Shown in pieces: positions 32,367-41,730 of a stretch of 64,000 nt of DNA. The notes under the pieces are model-generated. The model had not been told where the DNA came from. It did not search any database and saw only the letters and a list, made by a program, of their open reading frames with translations. The DNA lies in NCBI RefSeq assembly GCF_018982885.2, contig NZ_CP081848.1:2852001-2916000 (forward strand). Reading direction: 5' to 3'. Within the stretch, counting starts at the first letter, position 1. Every line of letters starts with the position of its first letter. Made by a program: the position numbers and the translations under genes. This stretch comes from Polymorphobacter megasporae (GTDB lineage Bacteria > Pseudomonadota > Alphaproteobacteria > Sphingomonadales > Sphingomonadaceae).

Positions 32367-33032
32367 CTACTTTTGCAGCATGTTGCCGATCAGGCTGACG
32401 CTGAGCGCGACGACGATGATGTTGAACAGGAACGCAGCGAGCGCATGGCCGAGCGCGAGCCGCCGCATCGACTGCGAGGTGATCTGCACGTCGGACACTT
32501 GGAAGGTCATCCCGAGGACGAACGAGAAGTAGGCGAAGTCGCTGTAGTTCGGCATCGCGTCGCCGGGAAATTCGAGACCACCGCTATCCTGCTTTTCGCC
32601 GTCACCGCGGCCTGGCTCATCGTCGATATCGCCCGGGGCATAAAAGCCATGGGCATAATGCAGCGCAAACAGGAGGTTGCTGAAAAGCCAAACGATCAGG
32701 AGCGTGCCGCCAGCGACGCCGAGTGCGCTGCCGTGGCCGCCGCTGACACCGACGAGTTCGACCGTCACTGCGACCAGCACGACCGCGACGATGAGCAAGG
32801 CGATCGCCAGCAGGATATGGCTGTCGGGATCATTCTCCTTGGCGCGCGCGCGCATCGTGTCGGTCTTGCTGCCCCACATCATCCGCAGCGTCAGGATGAT
32901 CCAGAGCAGGGCACCGGCGTCGAAGCCGATCAGGACGCTGCGTGCAGGACCGACGACCGGGCCGGTCGCGAGGGCGACGACGATCATCGCCACGACGAAC
33001 AGCCAGAAGTTGAAGTAACGGATGCGACTCAT
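32367..33032 (-). CDS. DUF1345 membrane protein
   Basis: A 221-residue inner membrane protein with about five hydrophobic segments. The early RSVLIGFDAGALLWIILTLRMM, the later LHYAHGFYAP and the C-terminal NYSDFAYFSFVLGMTFQVSDVQITS are the signatures of DUF1345, formerly noted as predicted membrane proteins of unknown role. Asp residues and the HYAH motif in or near the membrane suggest ion binding, but nothing is proved. The gene ends 14 bases from the tRNA, in convergent orientation. Confidence 0.85.
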   Translation of the reverse strand: MSRIRYFNFWLFVVAMIVVALATGPVVGPARSVLIGFDAGALLWIILTLRMMWGSKTDTMRARAKENDPDSHILLAIALLIVAVVLVAVTVELVGVSGGHGSALGVAGGTLLIVWLFSNLLFALHYAHGFYAPGDIDDEPGRGDGEKQDSGGLEFPGDAMPNYSDFAYFSFVLGMTFQVSDVQITSQSMRRLALGHALAAFLFNIIVVALSVSLIGNMLQK

Positions 33033-33256
33033 CGCCGTGCTCCTGCAAGAACCAGATATTACGCCTGTGCGAAGGCGGTGACGATGATGCCAAGGTTGAC
33101 CGTTACGCTGATAACGCTGCCATCGCCGAACGCCAAGCCGGTGATAAGGCGCAGTGCGCGAGCGCTGGCATATCGAACGGTTGGGATTATTATAGTGAGG
33201 CGCATCTCGCGCGCGTCGAGCCGGATAATCCGCCGACGGGAACTGGGGAGACTGAT

Positions 33257-33514
33257 ATGACCTTCAAAACATTGGTGATCGCGGCAGCGATGCTTGGCAC
33301 GCCTGCGCTCGTCTCGGCGCAGACGGCCAGCCAGTCGACGACAACGACGACCTCCGAACATACCAGCGAAACCAAGCCGGTGGTTGTCGTCCACCACCAC
33401 GCTCGGCACCGTGCCCATCACCGGGTCGCGCACAAAACGGCTGTTACGAAGACCACCGATGCCGCCGGCAATACATCGACGACGACCACAGACACAGCGT
33501 CGACCCCTAAATAA
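33257..33514 (+). CDS. Small exported His/Thr-rich protein
   Basis: An 85-residue protein with a clear signal peptide (cleavage after VSAQ, about residue 22). The mature part is low-complexity: Thr/Ser runs, a central cluster VVVVHHHARHRAHHRVAHK with eight His residues, and a Thr-rich tail. A good GGGGAG ribosome site and a terminator just after the stop support a real gene. His clusters of this kind may bind Zn, Cu or Ni, or be acid-stress related; no named family is recognised. Confidence 0.65.
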   Translation: MTFKTLVIAAAMLGTPALVSAQTASQSTTTTTSEHTSETKPVVVVHHHARHRAHHRVAHKTAVTKTTDAAGNTSTTTTDTASTPK

Positions 33515-33520
33515 GATGGG

Positions 33521-33557
33521 GACCACCGCTTGCCGGGCGGCGTGCGGTGGTCTTTTC
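33521..33557 (+). terminator. Rho-independent terminator after the His-rich gene
   Basis: GACCACCGC (33521-33529) and GCGGTGGTC (33544-33552) form a perfect 9-bp stem with a 14-base GC-rich loop, followed by TTTTC. It begins six bases after the stop codon. Confidence 0.8.
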
Positions 33558-33630
33558 GCCGCGCGCACAAGCACCCGCACAAGCCCGAACGCAGCACGAA
33601 CGCTGACCTCGGGCTGACGCGCTTCGCGCT

Positions 33631-34716
33631 CTACCGCGCGCTATAGTTGGTTGCGACCCAGTCGCGGTAGCTGCCGTCGATCACGCTCCGCCACCAGGCT
33701 TCGTTCGCCAGATACCAGTCGAGCGTCGCCGCGAACCCCTGCGCGAAGCTGCGCTGCGGGGCATAGCCCAGCTCATCGCTGATCTTGCGCGCGTCAATTG
33801 CGTAGCGGCGATCGTGGCCGGGGCGATCGGCGACGGTGGTCTTGAGGCTTGCGCTCGGCGCGCCCTTAGCCGCGGCGGCGTCGGGGAAGCGCGCGGCGAG
33901 CCACGGGTCGGCGGCGAAGGCGGCGTCGACCGCGGCGCAAAGCGTGTCGATCACGGTGAGGTTGGCGAGTTCGGCGCCGCCGCCCACGTTATACGTCTCG
34001 CCGACCCGGCCCTTCGCGATGACGAGGTCGATGCCGAGGCAGTGATCCTCGACGTGGAGCCAGTCGCGGATCTGCTGGCCGTCGCCATAGATCGGCAAGG
34101 CCCGGCCATGCAGCGCGTTGATCAGAAACAGCGGGATCAGCTTCTCGGGAAATTGGTACGGACCATAATTGTTCGAGCAGTTCGACGTCGTCACCTGCAG
34201 GCCGTAGGTATGGTGATAGGCGCGAACGAGGTGGTCCGACGCTGCCTTCGTCGCCGAATATGGCGAGTTGGGCGCGTACGGCGTCGATTCGCTGAACGCC
34301 GGATCGTTCGCCGCCAACGTGCCATAGACTTCGTCGGTCGAGACGTGGTGAAAGCGATGTGGCGTGCCGCTGCCCTTAAGCCAGACGGTCCGCGCCGCCT
34401 TCAACAAGCTATGGGTGCCGAGGATGTTGGTGTCGACGAATGCGTCGGGGCCGTGGATCGAGCGGTCGACGTGGCTTTCGGCGGCGAAGTGGACGAGCGT
34501 GTCGATGCCCCGGTCGCGCAGCAGCCCTTCGACCAGCGACTCGTCGTGGATATCGCCGTGGACGAAATCGACATCGACTCCGGCGAGGCTCGCGCGGTTG
34601 CCGGCATAGGTCAGCGCATCGAGGACGACGACGGTATCGCCGGGGTGACGGTCGCGCCAGTAATGGACGAAGTTCGCCCCGATGAAGCCGGCCCCGCCGG
34701 TGACAAGCAGCTTCAT
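33631..34716 (-). CDS. rfbB: dTDP-glucose 4,6-dehydratase
   Basis: A 361-residue extended short-chain dehydrogenase (RmlB). The NAD motif GGAGFIG is at residues 7-13, the catalytic Thr-Asp-Glu is 127-129 in HVSTDEVYG and Tyr153-x3-Lys157 lies in SPYSATKAASDH. It makes dTDP-4-keto-6-deoxyglucose from dTDP-glucose, the second step to dTDP-L-rhamnose. ATG 34716 overlaps the rfbD stop by ATGA. It is the last gene of the leftward exopolysaccharide operon; the C-terminus runs to the 33631 stop. Confidence 0.95.
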   Translation of the reverse strand: MKLLVTGGAGFIGANFVHYWRDRHPGDTVVVLDALTYAGNRASLAGVDVDFVHGDIHDESLVEGLLRDRGIDTLVHFAAESHVDRSIHGPDAFVDTNILGTHSLLKAARTVWLKGSGTPHRFHHVSTDEVYGTLAANDPAFSESTPYAPNSPYSATKAASDHLVRAYHHTYGLQVTTSNCSNNYGPYQFPEKLIPLFLINALHGRALPIYGDGQQIRDWLHVEDHCLGIDLVIAKGRVGETYNVGGGAELANLTVIDTLCAAVDAAFAADPWLAARFPDAAAAKGAPSASLKTTVADRPGHDRRYAIDARKISDELGYAPQRSFAQGFAATLDWYLANEAWWRSVIDGSYRDWVATNYSAR

Positions 34717-35576
34717 GTCGGGTCCTTCATCGCCGCTAGGCAGTCGCGCAGTTCGGCGCGCCAGTGCCGCCCCGGCCCCGTGATCGCCCATGTCGTCGTC
34801 TTGTCGAGCACCCCGAACGCCGGGCGGCGCGCGGGGGTCGGATAATCCTCGGTCCGGATCGGCAGCACCGCGACCGGCGTCGTCAGCAGCCCGATCGCCA
34901 ACGCCTCATCGTGGATCGCGACCGCGAAGTCGTACCAAGATGCGACGCCCGCGTCGGTCGCGTGGAAAGTGCCGGTGTGACCGCCGGCGATCAGCGTCCA
35001 CAGTGTCCGCGCGAGCGTCGGGACGTGTGTCGGCGTCCCGATCTGATCGGCGACCACGCGGATTTCGGGGCGGTCGCGCATCAGGCGCAGCATCGTCGCG
35101 ACGAAGTTGTTGCCGACCGCAGCATAGACCCAAGCCGTCCGCACGATCAGCGGGTTGGCATGGAACTCGGTTGCCGCGAGTTCGCCATCGAGCTTGGTCC
35201 GCCCGTAGGCGCCGAGTGGATTCGGCGCCGCGTCGGGCGGGTAGGGACGGTGCGCGGTACCGTCGAAGACGAAGTCGGTCGAGACATGCGCAAAGCCTGC
35301 CCCGGCGATCCGCGCGGCGGCGGCGAGCGTGCCGACCGCATTGACGTTGACCCGGCGCGCGGCGGCTTCGTCGGCCTCGGCCTTGTCGACGGCGGTGTAA
35401 GCGGCGGCGTTGATGATGACATCGGGGCGAGCCTCGGCGACGATGGCGCGAACCGCCTCGGCATCGGTGATGTCGAAGCCGGCTTCGGGCGGGGCGATGA
35501 CGGTGACCCCGGCGGGCGCGGTCGCCTGGAGTGCGCGACCGAGCTGCCCGCCCGACCCGGCGATCAATGCTCTCAT
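34713..35576 (-). CDS. rfbD: dTDP-4-dehydrorhamnose reductase
   Basis: A 287-residue RmlD-type reductase using NAD(P)H for the last step of dTDP-L-rhamnose synthesis. GSGGQLGRAL near the N-terminus is the dinucleotide-binding loop, and INAAAYTAVDKAE and the YGRTKLDGE Tyr-x3-Lys pair are the RmlD signatures. ATG 35576 overlaps the rfbC stop by four bases. The frame is open upstream, but that part only shadows rfbC. Confidence 0.93.
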   Translation of the reverse strand: MRALIAGSGGQLGRALQATAPAGVTVIAPPEAGFDITDAEAVRAIVAEARPDVIINAAAYTAVDKAEADEAAARRVNVNAVGTLAAAARIAGAGFAHVSTDFVFDGTAHRPYPPDAAPNPLGAYGRTKLDGELAATEFHANPLIVRTAWVYAAVGNNFVATMLRLMRDRPEIRVVADQIGTPTHVPTLARTLWTLIAGGHTGTFHATDAGVASWYDFAVAIHDEALAIGLLTTPVAVLPIRTEDYPTPARRPAFGVLDKTTTWAITGPGRHWRAELRDCLAAMKDPT

Positions 35577-36118
35577 GCGAACACCTCGGCAGCGGCGAAG
35601 CTCGACGCAACGGCATCCTTCGCCGACAGCAACGGGGTTATCCCGTCGAGCCGCCAGTCGATCGCGAGATCGGGGTCGTCCCAGCGGATCGCGCGCTCGT
35701 CGGGCGGGGAGTAGAGCGTCGTGCACTTGTAGAGGAAGTCGGCGGTGTCGCTGAGGACGACGAAGCCGTGACCGAAGCCCGGCGGCACCCACAGCATTGC
35801 CTTATTCTCCGCCGATAGCTCATAGCCGACCCAGCGCCCAAAATCGGGGCTCGATCGGCGGAGGTCGACCGCGACGTCGAACACCCGCCCGATCGTCACG
35901 CGGACGAGTTTCCCCTGCGGATTGTCGAGCTGATAATGCAGGCCGCGCAACACGCCCTTGGCCGACCGGCTGTGGTTGTCCTGGACGAACTCGAGATCGA
36001 GACCGGCGTCGGCGAAAGTCTTCGCGTTCCAGCTTTCGAGGAAGAAGCCGCGGTCGTCGCCGAAGACGCGCGGCTCGATCAGCTTGACGCCGGGCAGGGG
36101 GGTGTCGACGACCTTCAT
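35573..36118 (-). CDS. rfbC: dTDP-4-dehydrorhamnose 3,5-epimerase
   Basis: A 181-residue cupin of the RmlC family. [13 protein letters not shown] and the catalytic block [18 protein letters not shown], with His61, are diagnostic, as is [23 protein letters not shown] near the C-terminus. It inverts C3 and C5 of the 4-keto sugar. ATG 36118 overlaps the rfbA stop by four bases. Confidence 0.95.
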   Translation of the reverse strand: MKVVDTPLPGVKLIEPRVFGDDRGFFLESWNAKTFADAGLDLEFVQDNHSRSAKGVLRGLHYQLDNPQGKLVRVTIGRVFDVAVDLRRSSPDFGRWVGYELSAENKAMLWVPPGFGHGFVVLSDTADFLYKCTTLYSPPDERAIRWDDPDLAIDWRLDGITPLLSAKDAVASSFAAAEVFA

Positions 36119-36993
36119 GCCGCGGTCTTCAGCTGGTCGAGCAGATATTCGCCGTAGCCGCTCTTGCGCAGCGGCTCGGCAATCCGGGCGAGTTGCTCGG
36201 CGTCGATGAAGCCCTGCCGCCACGCGATTTCCTCGGGACAGCAGATCTTGAGCCCCTGGCGCTCCTCGACGATCCGGACATAGAGGCCGGCGTCGAGCAG
36301 CGAGCCGTGCGTGCCGGTGTCGAGCCACGCGAAGCCGCGCCCCATCAGTTCGACCGCGAGCTTGCCGTCGTCGAGATACGCCCGGTTCAGGTCGGTGATC
36401 TCGAGCTCACCGCGAGGGGACGGGCGGATGTCACGCGCTCGGGCGACCGCGGTGCCGTCGTAGAAATACAGCCCGGTCACCGCATAATTCGATTTCGGTG
36501 CGACCGGCTTCTCCTCGATCGTCGCCGCGCGACCCGCTTCGTCGAACGAGACGACGCCGTATGCCGCCGGGTCCTTGACGTAATAGCCGAACACCGTCGC
36601 ACCGTCGGTCCGCGCGTCGGCGGCGTGGAGCAGTTCGGGCAGGCCGTGGCCGTAGAAGATGTTGTCGCCGAGGATTAACGTCGACGGCGCATCGCCGATG
36701 AAGTCCGCGCCGATGTGATACGCCTGTGCCAGTCCCTTCGGCTCAGGCTGGACCGCATAAGCGATCGTCATGCCCCAGTCGGAGCCGTCGCCGAGCAGGT
36801 GGCGGAAGGCGGCAGCGTCGCCGGGAGTGGTGATGATCAACACCTCGCGAATGCCCGCGAGCATCAGCACCGACAGCGGATAATAGATCATCGGCTTGTC
36901 GTAGACGGGCATGAGCTGCTTGCTGACCGGCTTGGTCAACGGATACAGCCGCGTCCCCGAACCGCCGGCCAGTATGATTCCACGTCGCGCCAC
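36115..36993 (-). CDS. rfbA: Glucose-1-phosphate thymidylyltransferase
   Basis: A 292-residue RmlA-type nucleotidyltransferase. [22 protein letters not shown] carries the nucleotide-binding GxGTR loop and the catalytic Lys; [13 protein letters not shown] holds the metal-binding Asp. It makes dTDP-glucose and is normally inhibited by the end product dTDP-L-rhamnose. The gene begins eight bases after the FrhB-like gene; the rfbA-C-D-B block is translationally coupled. Confidence 0.95.
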   Translation of the reverse strand: MARRGIILAGGSGTRLYPLTKPVSKQLMPVYDKPMIYYPLSVLMLAGIREVLIITTPGDAAAFRHLLGDGSDWGMTIAYAVQPEPKGLAQAYHIGADFIGDAPSTLILGDNIFYGHGLPELLHAADARTDGATVFGYYVKDPAAYGVVSFDEAGRAATIEEKPVAPKSNYAVTGLYFYDGTAVARARDIRPSPRGELEITDLNRAYLDDGKLAVELMGRGFAWLDTGTHGSLLDAGLYVRIVEERQGLKICCPEEIAWRQGFIDAEQLARIAEPLRKSGYGEYLLDQLKTAA

Positions 36994-37001
36994 GTCGTCT
37001 C

Positions 37002-38216
37002 CTATGTTCGCCGCAGGGCCAGCCGCCGAACGAGACCGGCGAAGGCGCGCGCATGCTGTACGACCGAAGCCTGCCGCGCCGCCGCGAGCAGCCGGACGCC
37101 GCGGTAACGGGGCACCGGACGGCCCGCAACCCTGACCGCCGCGAGGCGGGCGATCAGTTCGCGCTTCCGCCGCGCCTGCGACGGCTGCATCCGGACGATT
37201 TCGCCGGGATCGAGCGGCTCGGTGACGATCGCACCGGCATCGACGGCGGCGCGGACCAGTGCCTCGCCGAACGCGGTTCGCGTCATCACGAGACTACGCC
37301 CGGCCTGCTCGGCAAAGCTGGGATAGCCTTTTTCGTCGCCGTACCAAGCATCGGCGCAGGCGACGTCGGCCGCGCCGCCGACCGCGTCGGGGCAGATCTT
37401 GCAGCGGAACTGGACCTCCTTCGACAGGATCTTGCCCCAGCTGTCGTGATAGCTGATGCTCCGTGTCGTGCCGTCGCGCAGCGTCGCGGTGGCACTGCCG
37501 GGCCAGCCGTCGCCGCGGTAGCGGAAGGCGGTGACCTCGTTTTCGGGCGCGTCGATCGCTTTGAGGATGCGCCGTGCCCCGTCGCCACTCGGGACACCGG
37601 CACAGAAGAACGCGAGCATCAGTGGGACCTTGGCATCGACGCGCGGGTCGATCCGGGCGAGCGCGCGCAGGGCCGAAACGTCGCACGGCTTGCCGACGAA
37701 GGCGAAGCGCCCGGGTCCATTGAGCAGCGCCGAAATCCCTGCGAGCGGCGACGAGCTGGCGTAGCGCGATCCCGCTGCGGCGAAGACCTCGCTCGCGGTG
37801 CGACCGGTGACGGTGACGTTGGCGAGCGGCTGGTGCGCGTCCATCCCGGTCTCGACGACATAGTCGACCATGCCGGTCGCGAGGGCGTGGACGAGAAGCG
37901 CCGAGATGACACCGCCCGACGACGCCTGGTGGCGGAGCGCGGCGTCGGTCGCGTAGCCGGTGGCGGTCGTGAACCATGGTCCCCACAAGGCGTCGTAGTG
38001 CGGCGCGGCGGGGCGGTTATCGATGACGAGCGCGGGGCAAGCGGCGGCAATCGCGGCTTCGGCGGGGCCTGAAATGTCCGCGATTTGATGCGGGCGAGTG
38101 AAGCCCGGGGCGACGGTGGTGAGCTCAATCGCGCCGTCGGCGAGGCTCGCGCACAGGCCGCAGCCGGTGCACAACTGGCCGCGCGCAACGCGGTCGAGTG
38201 CGGGGGAGGGGATCAC
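37002..38216 (-). CDS. FrhB-like protein (coenzyme F420 hydrogenase/dehydrogenase beta-subunit family)
   Basis: A 404-residue protein with the FrhB N- and C-terminal domains. An N-terminal CTGCGLC motif (one [4Fe-4S] site) and a later [19 protein letters not shown] with further Cys residues suggest iron-sulfur binding, and [14 protein letters not shown] and [14 protein letters not shown] are the flavin/F420 domain signatures. Such proteins lie in many exopolysaccharide clusters without any F420 biosynthesis; they may reduce a sugar or lipid intermediate with ferredoxin. The start is GTG 38216, overlapping the flippase stop (GTGA). A long open frame further upstream is a shadow of the flippase. 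Confidence 0.8.
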   Translation of the reverse strand: MIPSPALDRVARGQLCTGCGLCASLADGAIELTTVAPGFTRPHQIADISGPAEAAIAAACPALVIDNRPAAPHYDALWGPWFTTATGYATDAALRHQASSGGVISALLVHALATGMVDYVVETGMDAHQPLANVTVTGRTASEVFAAAGSRYASSSPLAGISALLNGPGRFAFVGKPCDVSALRALARIDPRVDAKVPLMLAFFCAGVPSGDGARRILKAIDAPENEVTAFRYRGDGWPGSATATLRDGTTRSISYHDSWGKILSKEVQFRCKICPDAVGGAADVACADAWYGDEKGYPSFAEQAGRSLVMTRTAFGEALVRAAVDAGAIVTEPLDPGEIVRMQPSQARRKRELIARLAAVRVAGRPVPRYRGVRLLAAARQASVVQHARAFAGLVRRLALRRT

Positions 38217-39577
38217 GCGGCGGGCTTGCGGAAAAGATTGATCCTGAGCACGAAATGGACGACCGCGATCGCGATCAGGTTGCGGCCGATGATCGCCGCG
38301 GCCGTCGCCGCCGCCGCGCCCGCCGCGCCGTACAGCGGGATCAGCCACAGCGCGAAGCCGACGCAGAGGACCACCGCGCTCCCGGCGTAGACGAGAACCC
38401 AACGCTGGTTGCCCGTCATCACGAGGATAACCCCGAGCGGCCCAGAGGCAAGGCGGACAAGCTGCCCGACACCGAGGATCTGCAATGCCAGCGCACCGCC
38501 GACGAAGCGCGGGCCGAAGATGCCGAGGAGGAACCCGGGGGCGGCGAAGATGACGATGAACAGCGGCGCGGCGAGGACGAGGACGAGGCCGACCATCCGC
38601 CGCGCGGTCCGCGCAATGCCATCGGTGTCGCCGATACGCGCGGCGGCGGCAATGCGCGGGCCGATGATCACCTCCATGGCGAGCTGGACGAGACCGGCCA
38701 GCATGACGAACTGCCATGCCGCGCGATACTGCCCGACGACCTCGACCGGCCAGTGCGCGCCGAGCGAGACCGTGGTGTACCATTCGGTGAAGAGCTGGCT
38801 GAGGTTCGATAGCAGGATCGGCAGGCCGGCGACGATCAGCGGCACGACTGCGAGCGGGACCGGCGCGGCCCAGCCGTGCGATATCCGGCGGAACGCGAGC
38901 CAGCCGATCGCCGATCCGGCGAGGACCCCGGTCAGGTAAAGTCCGGCGGGGAGCAATATGCTCTGGGCGACCCCGGCGGCGATGCCGACCGCGAGGCCGA
39001 CCGCAGCGAGCGTCGTCCCGGCAGGCCCGTCGATGACTTGCGACAGCATCACGTTGCCCGACGCGCGCAATGCCGCCGACGCGATCCGCTGGAGGGTCAG
39101 CGGCACGACCGCCCAGATCATGATGCCGAGCATCGTCGCCATCTCGGGCTGGTGGAGGATGTGCGTCGCGAGCGGCTGGCGGAAGACGTACAGCGTCGCG
39201 GCGACCAATGGCCCGGCGATCGCTACCGCCGTTGCGACGGTTTTGACAACGCCGCGCGCGTCGCCTGTCTTATGCTCGGCGAGATCACCGGCAACCGACC
39301 GGACGACGATCGTGTCGAGCCCGGCGAGGACACAATATGACGTGATCGTCAGCGTCGTCAGCGCGATACCGAATTCGCCGCTTCCGGCGGGGCCGAAGTG
39401 GCGCGCGATCAGCCAGTTCAAGCCGAAGCTCGCGACCGCACCCCATAGTTTCAGGCCGAACGCGAGCACCGACTGGCCGCCAAGCCGATTGGCGGCAAAG
39501 TGGGGCATCAAGTGCCGGATGGGCCGGGCAAGGTCCAAAACGACACTCCGCGTTGGCGGGGTTTGTTGCCCCGCCAT
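38213..39577 (-). CDS. Polysaccharide flippase (Wzx/MATE-like)
   Basis: A 454-residue membrane protein with about 12-14 hydrophobic segments and the start QSVLAFGLKLWGAVASFGLNWLIARHFGPAGSGEFGIALT, which resembles the oligosaccharide flippase family. It would move the undecaprenyl-linked repeat unit to the periplasmic face. It begins seven bases after the EpsD stop in the same operon. Confidence 0.85.
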   Translation of the reverse strand: MAGQQTPPTRSVVLDLARPIRHLMPHFAANRLGGQSVLAFGLKLWGAVASFGLNWLIARHFGPAGSGEFGIALTTLTITSYCVLAGLDTIVVRSVAGDLAEHKTGDARGVVKTVATAVAIAGPLVAATLYVFRQPLATHILHQPEMATMLGIMIWAVVPLTLQRIASAALRASGNVMLSQVIDGPAGTTLAAVGLAVGIAAGVAQSILLPAGLYLTGVLAGSAIGWLAFRRISHGWAAPVPLAVVPLIVAGLPILLSNLSQLFTEWYTTVSLGAHWPVEVVGQYRAAWQFVMLAGLVQLAMEVIIGPRIAAAARIGDTDGIARTARRMVGLVLVLAAPLFIVIFAAPGFLLGIFGPRFVGGALALQILGVGQLVRLASGPLGVILVMTGNQRWVLVYAGSAVVLCVGFALWLIPLYGAAGAAAATAAAIIGRNLIAIAVVHFVLRINLFRKPAA

Positions 39578-39584
39578 GGGCTGA

Positions 39585-40523
39585 TTAAGACGCCGGCGCG
39601 GGTGCCGGGGCGGCGGGAACCGACCCGGTGCCGGTGACCGGGGCTGCTACGGCCTTGGGTGCCGGCGGCGGACCATAGCCGGCAGCGTACTTGATCTTCG
39701 GATCCGACGCCTTCTTGAAGGTCGCGAGGTTGTCGACCAGCGCCTTCTGGATATTCTCGCGCTGCAAGACCTGCTGCGCGAAGGTGATGGCGGGCTCGCC
39801 GGTGAACGGCTGGACCTTCACGTCGGTGACCTTGTTGACGTACATGATCGGTGCCGGTGCGCCCTGCGGCTGGTCGGCAAACATGAAGACTTCGTTAGGG
39901 TTGCGCGCGAGGATCTTGCCGATTTCGGCGACGAGCGCGGGGTTGACCTGGAGCGCATCGATCCCGGCGTTATTGCGGCGGAATTCGATCTTGTTCTTGG
40001 TCAGCACGTCGGCGACGTCGCTCATCGTCTTGGCGGGCTCGAGCCCGATCGACGCGATGTTGGCGGGACGCAGGAACTGGATCTGGTCGATCGTATATAG
40101 CTTGCGCTGACCGAACTGGTCAGGGTGCGCTTCGATATACTTCTCGGCGGCTTCGCGCGTCGGGACGGGTACCTTTTTTGCGATGTCGCTCTGCAGCGCC
40201 TGGACGAGCAAGCCGTCGTCGACGCGACGCTGCGCGAGAATGAAGTTCGGGTTCTTGTCGAGCTGGCGCTCGCGGGCGACGTCGGCGAGCATCTTGCGCT
40301 CGATGACGCGCGCGAGGACGACCTGCTCGACGGTCTTGCGGGGAACGTCGGCGGGCGGACGGGCGAGCGAGAGTTCCGAGTTCAGCTCGTGGATCGTGAT
40401 GTCGTCACCATTGACCGTCGCGACGACCTGGCCCTTGGGCGTTTCGCCGCCCCGGTTACAGCCCGCAACGAGCGCAACGATCGCCAAACTTGCCGCAATC
40501 CGCGTTTTTCCGCTCATCGACAT
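39585..40523 (-). CDS. EpsD-type peptidyl-prolyl cis-trans isomerase lipoprotein
   Basis: A 312-residue protein with a lipoprotein signal (lipobox ALVAGC, Cys about residue 22) and a SurA-like parvulin body: VVATVNGDDITIHELNSEL and VVLARVIERKMLADVARERQLDKN are typical of the EpsD family found with exosortase/exopolysaccharide operons. A Pro/Ala-rich tail closes it. It may fold export or sorting components in the periplasm. ATG 40523 or 40517 are both possible; a GAGGGG sits just ahead of the first. The open frame upstream is not similar to EpsD. Confidence 0.8.
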   Translation of the reverse strand: MSMSGKTRIAASLAIVALVAGCNRGGETPKGQVVATVNGDDITIHELNSELSLARPPADVPRKTVEQVVLARVIERKMLADVARERQLDKNPNFILAQRRVDDGLLVQALQSDIAKKVPVPTREAAEKYIEAHPDQFGQRKLYTIDQIQFLRPANIASIGLEPAKTMSDVADVLTKNKIEFRRNNAGIDALQVNPALVAEIGKILARNPNEVFMFADQPQGAPAPIMYVNKVTDVKVQPFTGEPAITFAQQVLQRENIQKALVDNLATFKKASDPKIKYAAGYGPPPAPKAVAAPVTGTGSVPAAPAPAPAS

Positions 40524-40525
40524 CC

Positions 40526-41569
40526 TCAACCCCTCGAAATGGTTTTCATTTGCAGCCCTAGCAGGGCGCGCAACAGGACCAATGCCTTTTTCGGCTGCAA
40601 GCGCAAGAGTCGCCGTGCGATCTGGCCAAGCGCGAGGAGCCAGTGGAGCGGGAGCAGCCACAATGCTCGCCGTCGGATAAAGCCGAGCCGCGACCTCAGC
40701 AGATAATAGTCCGATGCGTCGCTCCGCCGTCCCTTGACCGCGCTCGACCCGATCGATCCGCCCTCCTTATGGTAGACGACTGCGCCATGGGCGAAGGCGA
40801 TCGCGAAGCGGCCGGCGTTGCGCGCCGCCCAGTCAATCTCCTCAAAGTAGAGGAAATAATCCTCGGTCATCGGCCCGACGGTTTCGAAAAAAGCGCGTGA
40901 AACCCCGAGCGACGCGCCGAGGACGAAATCGGTTTCGCGCGCGACCTTCGCCGGATCGAACGGCATCGACCCCGGCTGGCCCTCGCCGATGCCCCGCGAT
41001 TGCCCGGTGAACAGGTTGAAGCGGCTGCCGTTGAGCGCCTGGACGACATCGGGGCGATGATAATAGCGGACGATCGTGCCGCACATGCCGATCTTGTGCG
41101 TTGCCTCCATCCGGGCGAGCAGCGCCATCGCCGCATCAGGCTCGACGACCGTATCGTTATTGAGCAGCCAGACGTGACGAATCGGGGAAGCGCGAAACAG
41201 GAACCGCAGTCCGACATTGTTGCCGCCGGCAAAGCCAAGATTGCCGCCCGCATCGATCAGCGTGATGGTTGAGGTGTCGGGGGTCGCCGTAGCTGCTGTC
41301 CCGGCGTCGAGGCGGCGCAAAACGATCGGCTTGGGCCATCCCGGTTGCGACATGTCGGCAAACACCGGGGACAGCGCCCTCGCGGGGGTCGCGCCTGCCG
41401 CCCACTCGGCGATGCGGTCGGACGACCCGTCGCTCGACGCATTGTCGACAACCACGATCCGCAGCGGGATCGTCGAACGGAGTAATGTTTCGAGGCACTC
41501 GATCGTATCAGACCAACGGTTCCAGTTGACCAGCACGACACCGAGCCGCGGGGAGGGGCCGTCGATCAT
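40526..41569 (-). CDS. Family 2 glycosyltransferase
   Basis: A 347-residue GT-A enzyme. GVVLVNWNRWSDTIECLETL opens the fold, VVDNASSDGSSD binds nucleotide sugar, GGNLGFAGGNN and LLNNDTVVEPDA are the typical GT2 rhamnosyltransferase motifs, with NND in place of DxD. EEIDWAARNAG is a likely acceptor-side motif, with the catalytic Asp. A basic C-terminal tail may attach to the membrane. With dTDP-rhamnose made nearby, a rhamnosyl transfer is plausible. TTG 41611 is an alternative start. Confidence 0.87.
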   Translation of the reverse strand: MIDGPSPRLGVVLVNWNRWSDTIECLETLLRSTIPLRIVVVDNASSDGSSDRIAEWAAGATPARALSPVFADMSQPGWPKPIVLRRLDAGTAATATPDTSTITLIDAGGNLGFAGGNNVGLRFLFRASPIRHVWLLNNDTVVEPDAAMALLARMEATHKIGMCGTIVRYYHRPDVVQALNGSRFNLFTGQSRGIGEGQPGSMPFDPAKVARETDFVLGASLGVSRAFFETVGPMTEDYFLYFEEIDWAARNAGRFAIAFAHGAVVYHKEGGSIGSSAVKGRRSDASDYYLLRSRLGFIRRRALWLLPLHWLLALGQIARRLLRLQPKKALVLLRALLGLQMKTISRG

Positions 41570-41730
41570 GCCAAAACCCAGCGTCCGGCGCCCAACGCCA
41601 GCGGCAGACAATCCCCGACACTGATCACGCAGAATGGGCCAGCGTCGGTCATGTCATCCTATCGATGCGTCGCCGCAACGCTCTAGTCGGGGCTATGGTG
41701 CACTGCAATAGGGCGACGCCAGCCGATCTC

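Noticed and set aside
33059-33205. A possible 48-residue minus-strand protein starting MRLTIIIPTVRYAS
   Set aside because: No ribosome site, no conservation evidence, and it lies in the gap before a divergent gene; too weak to call.
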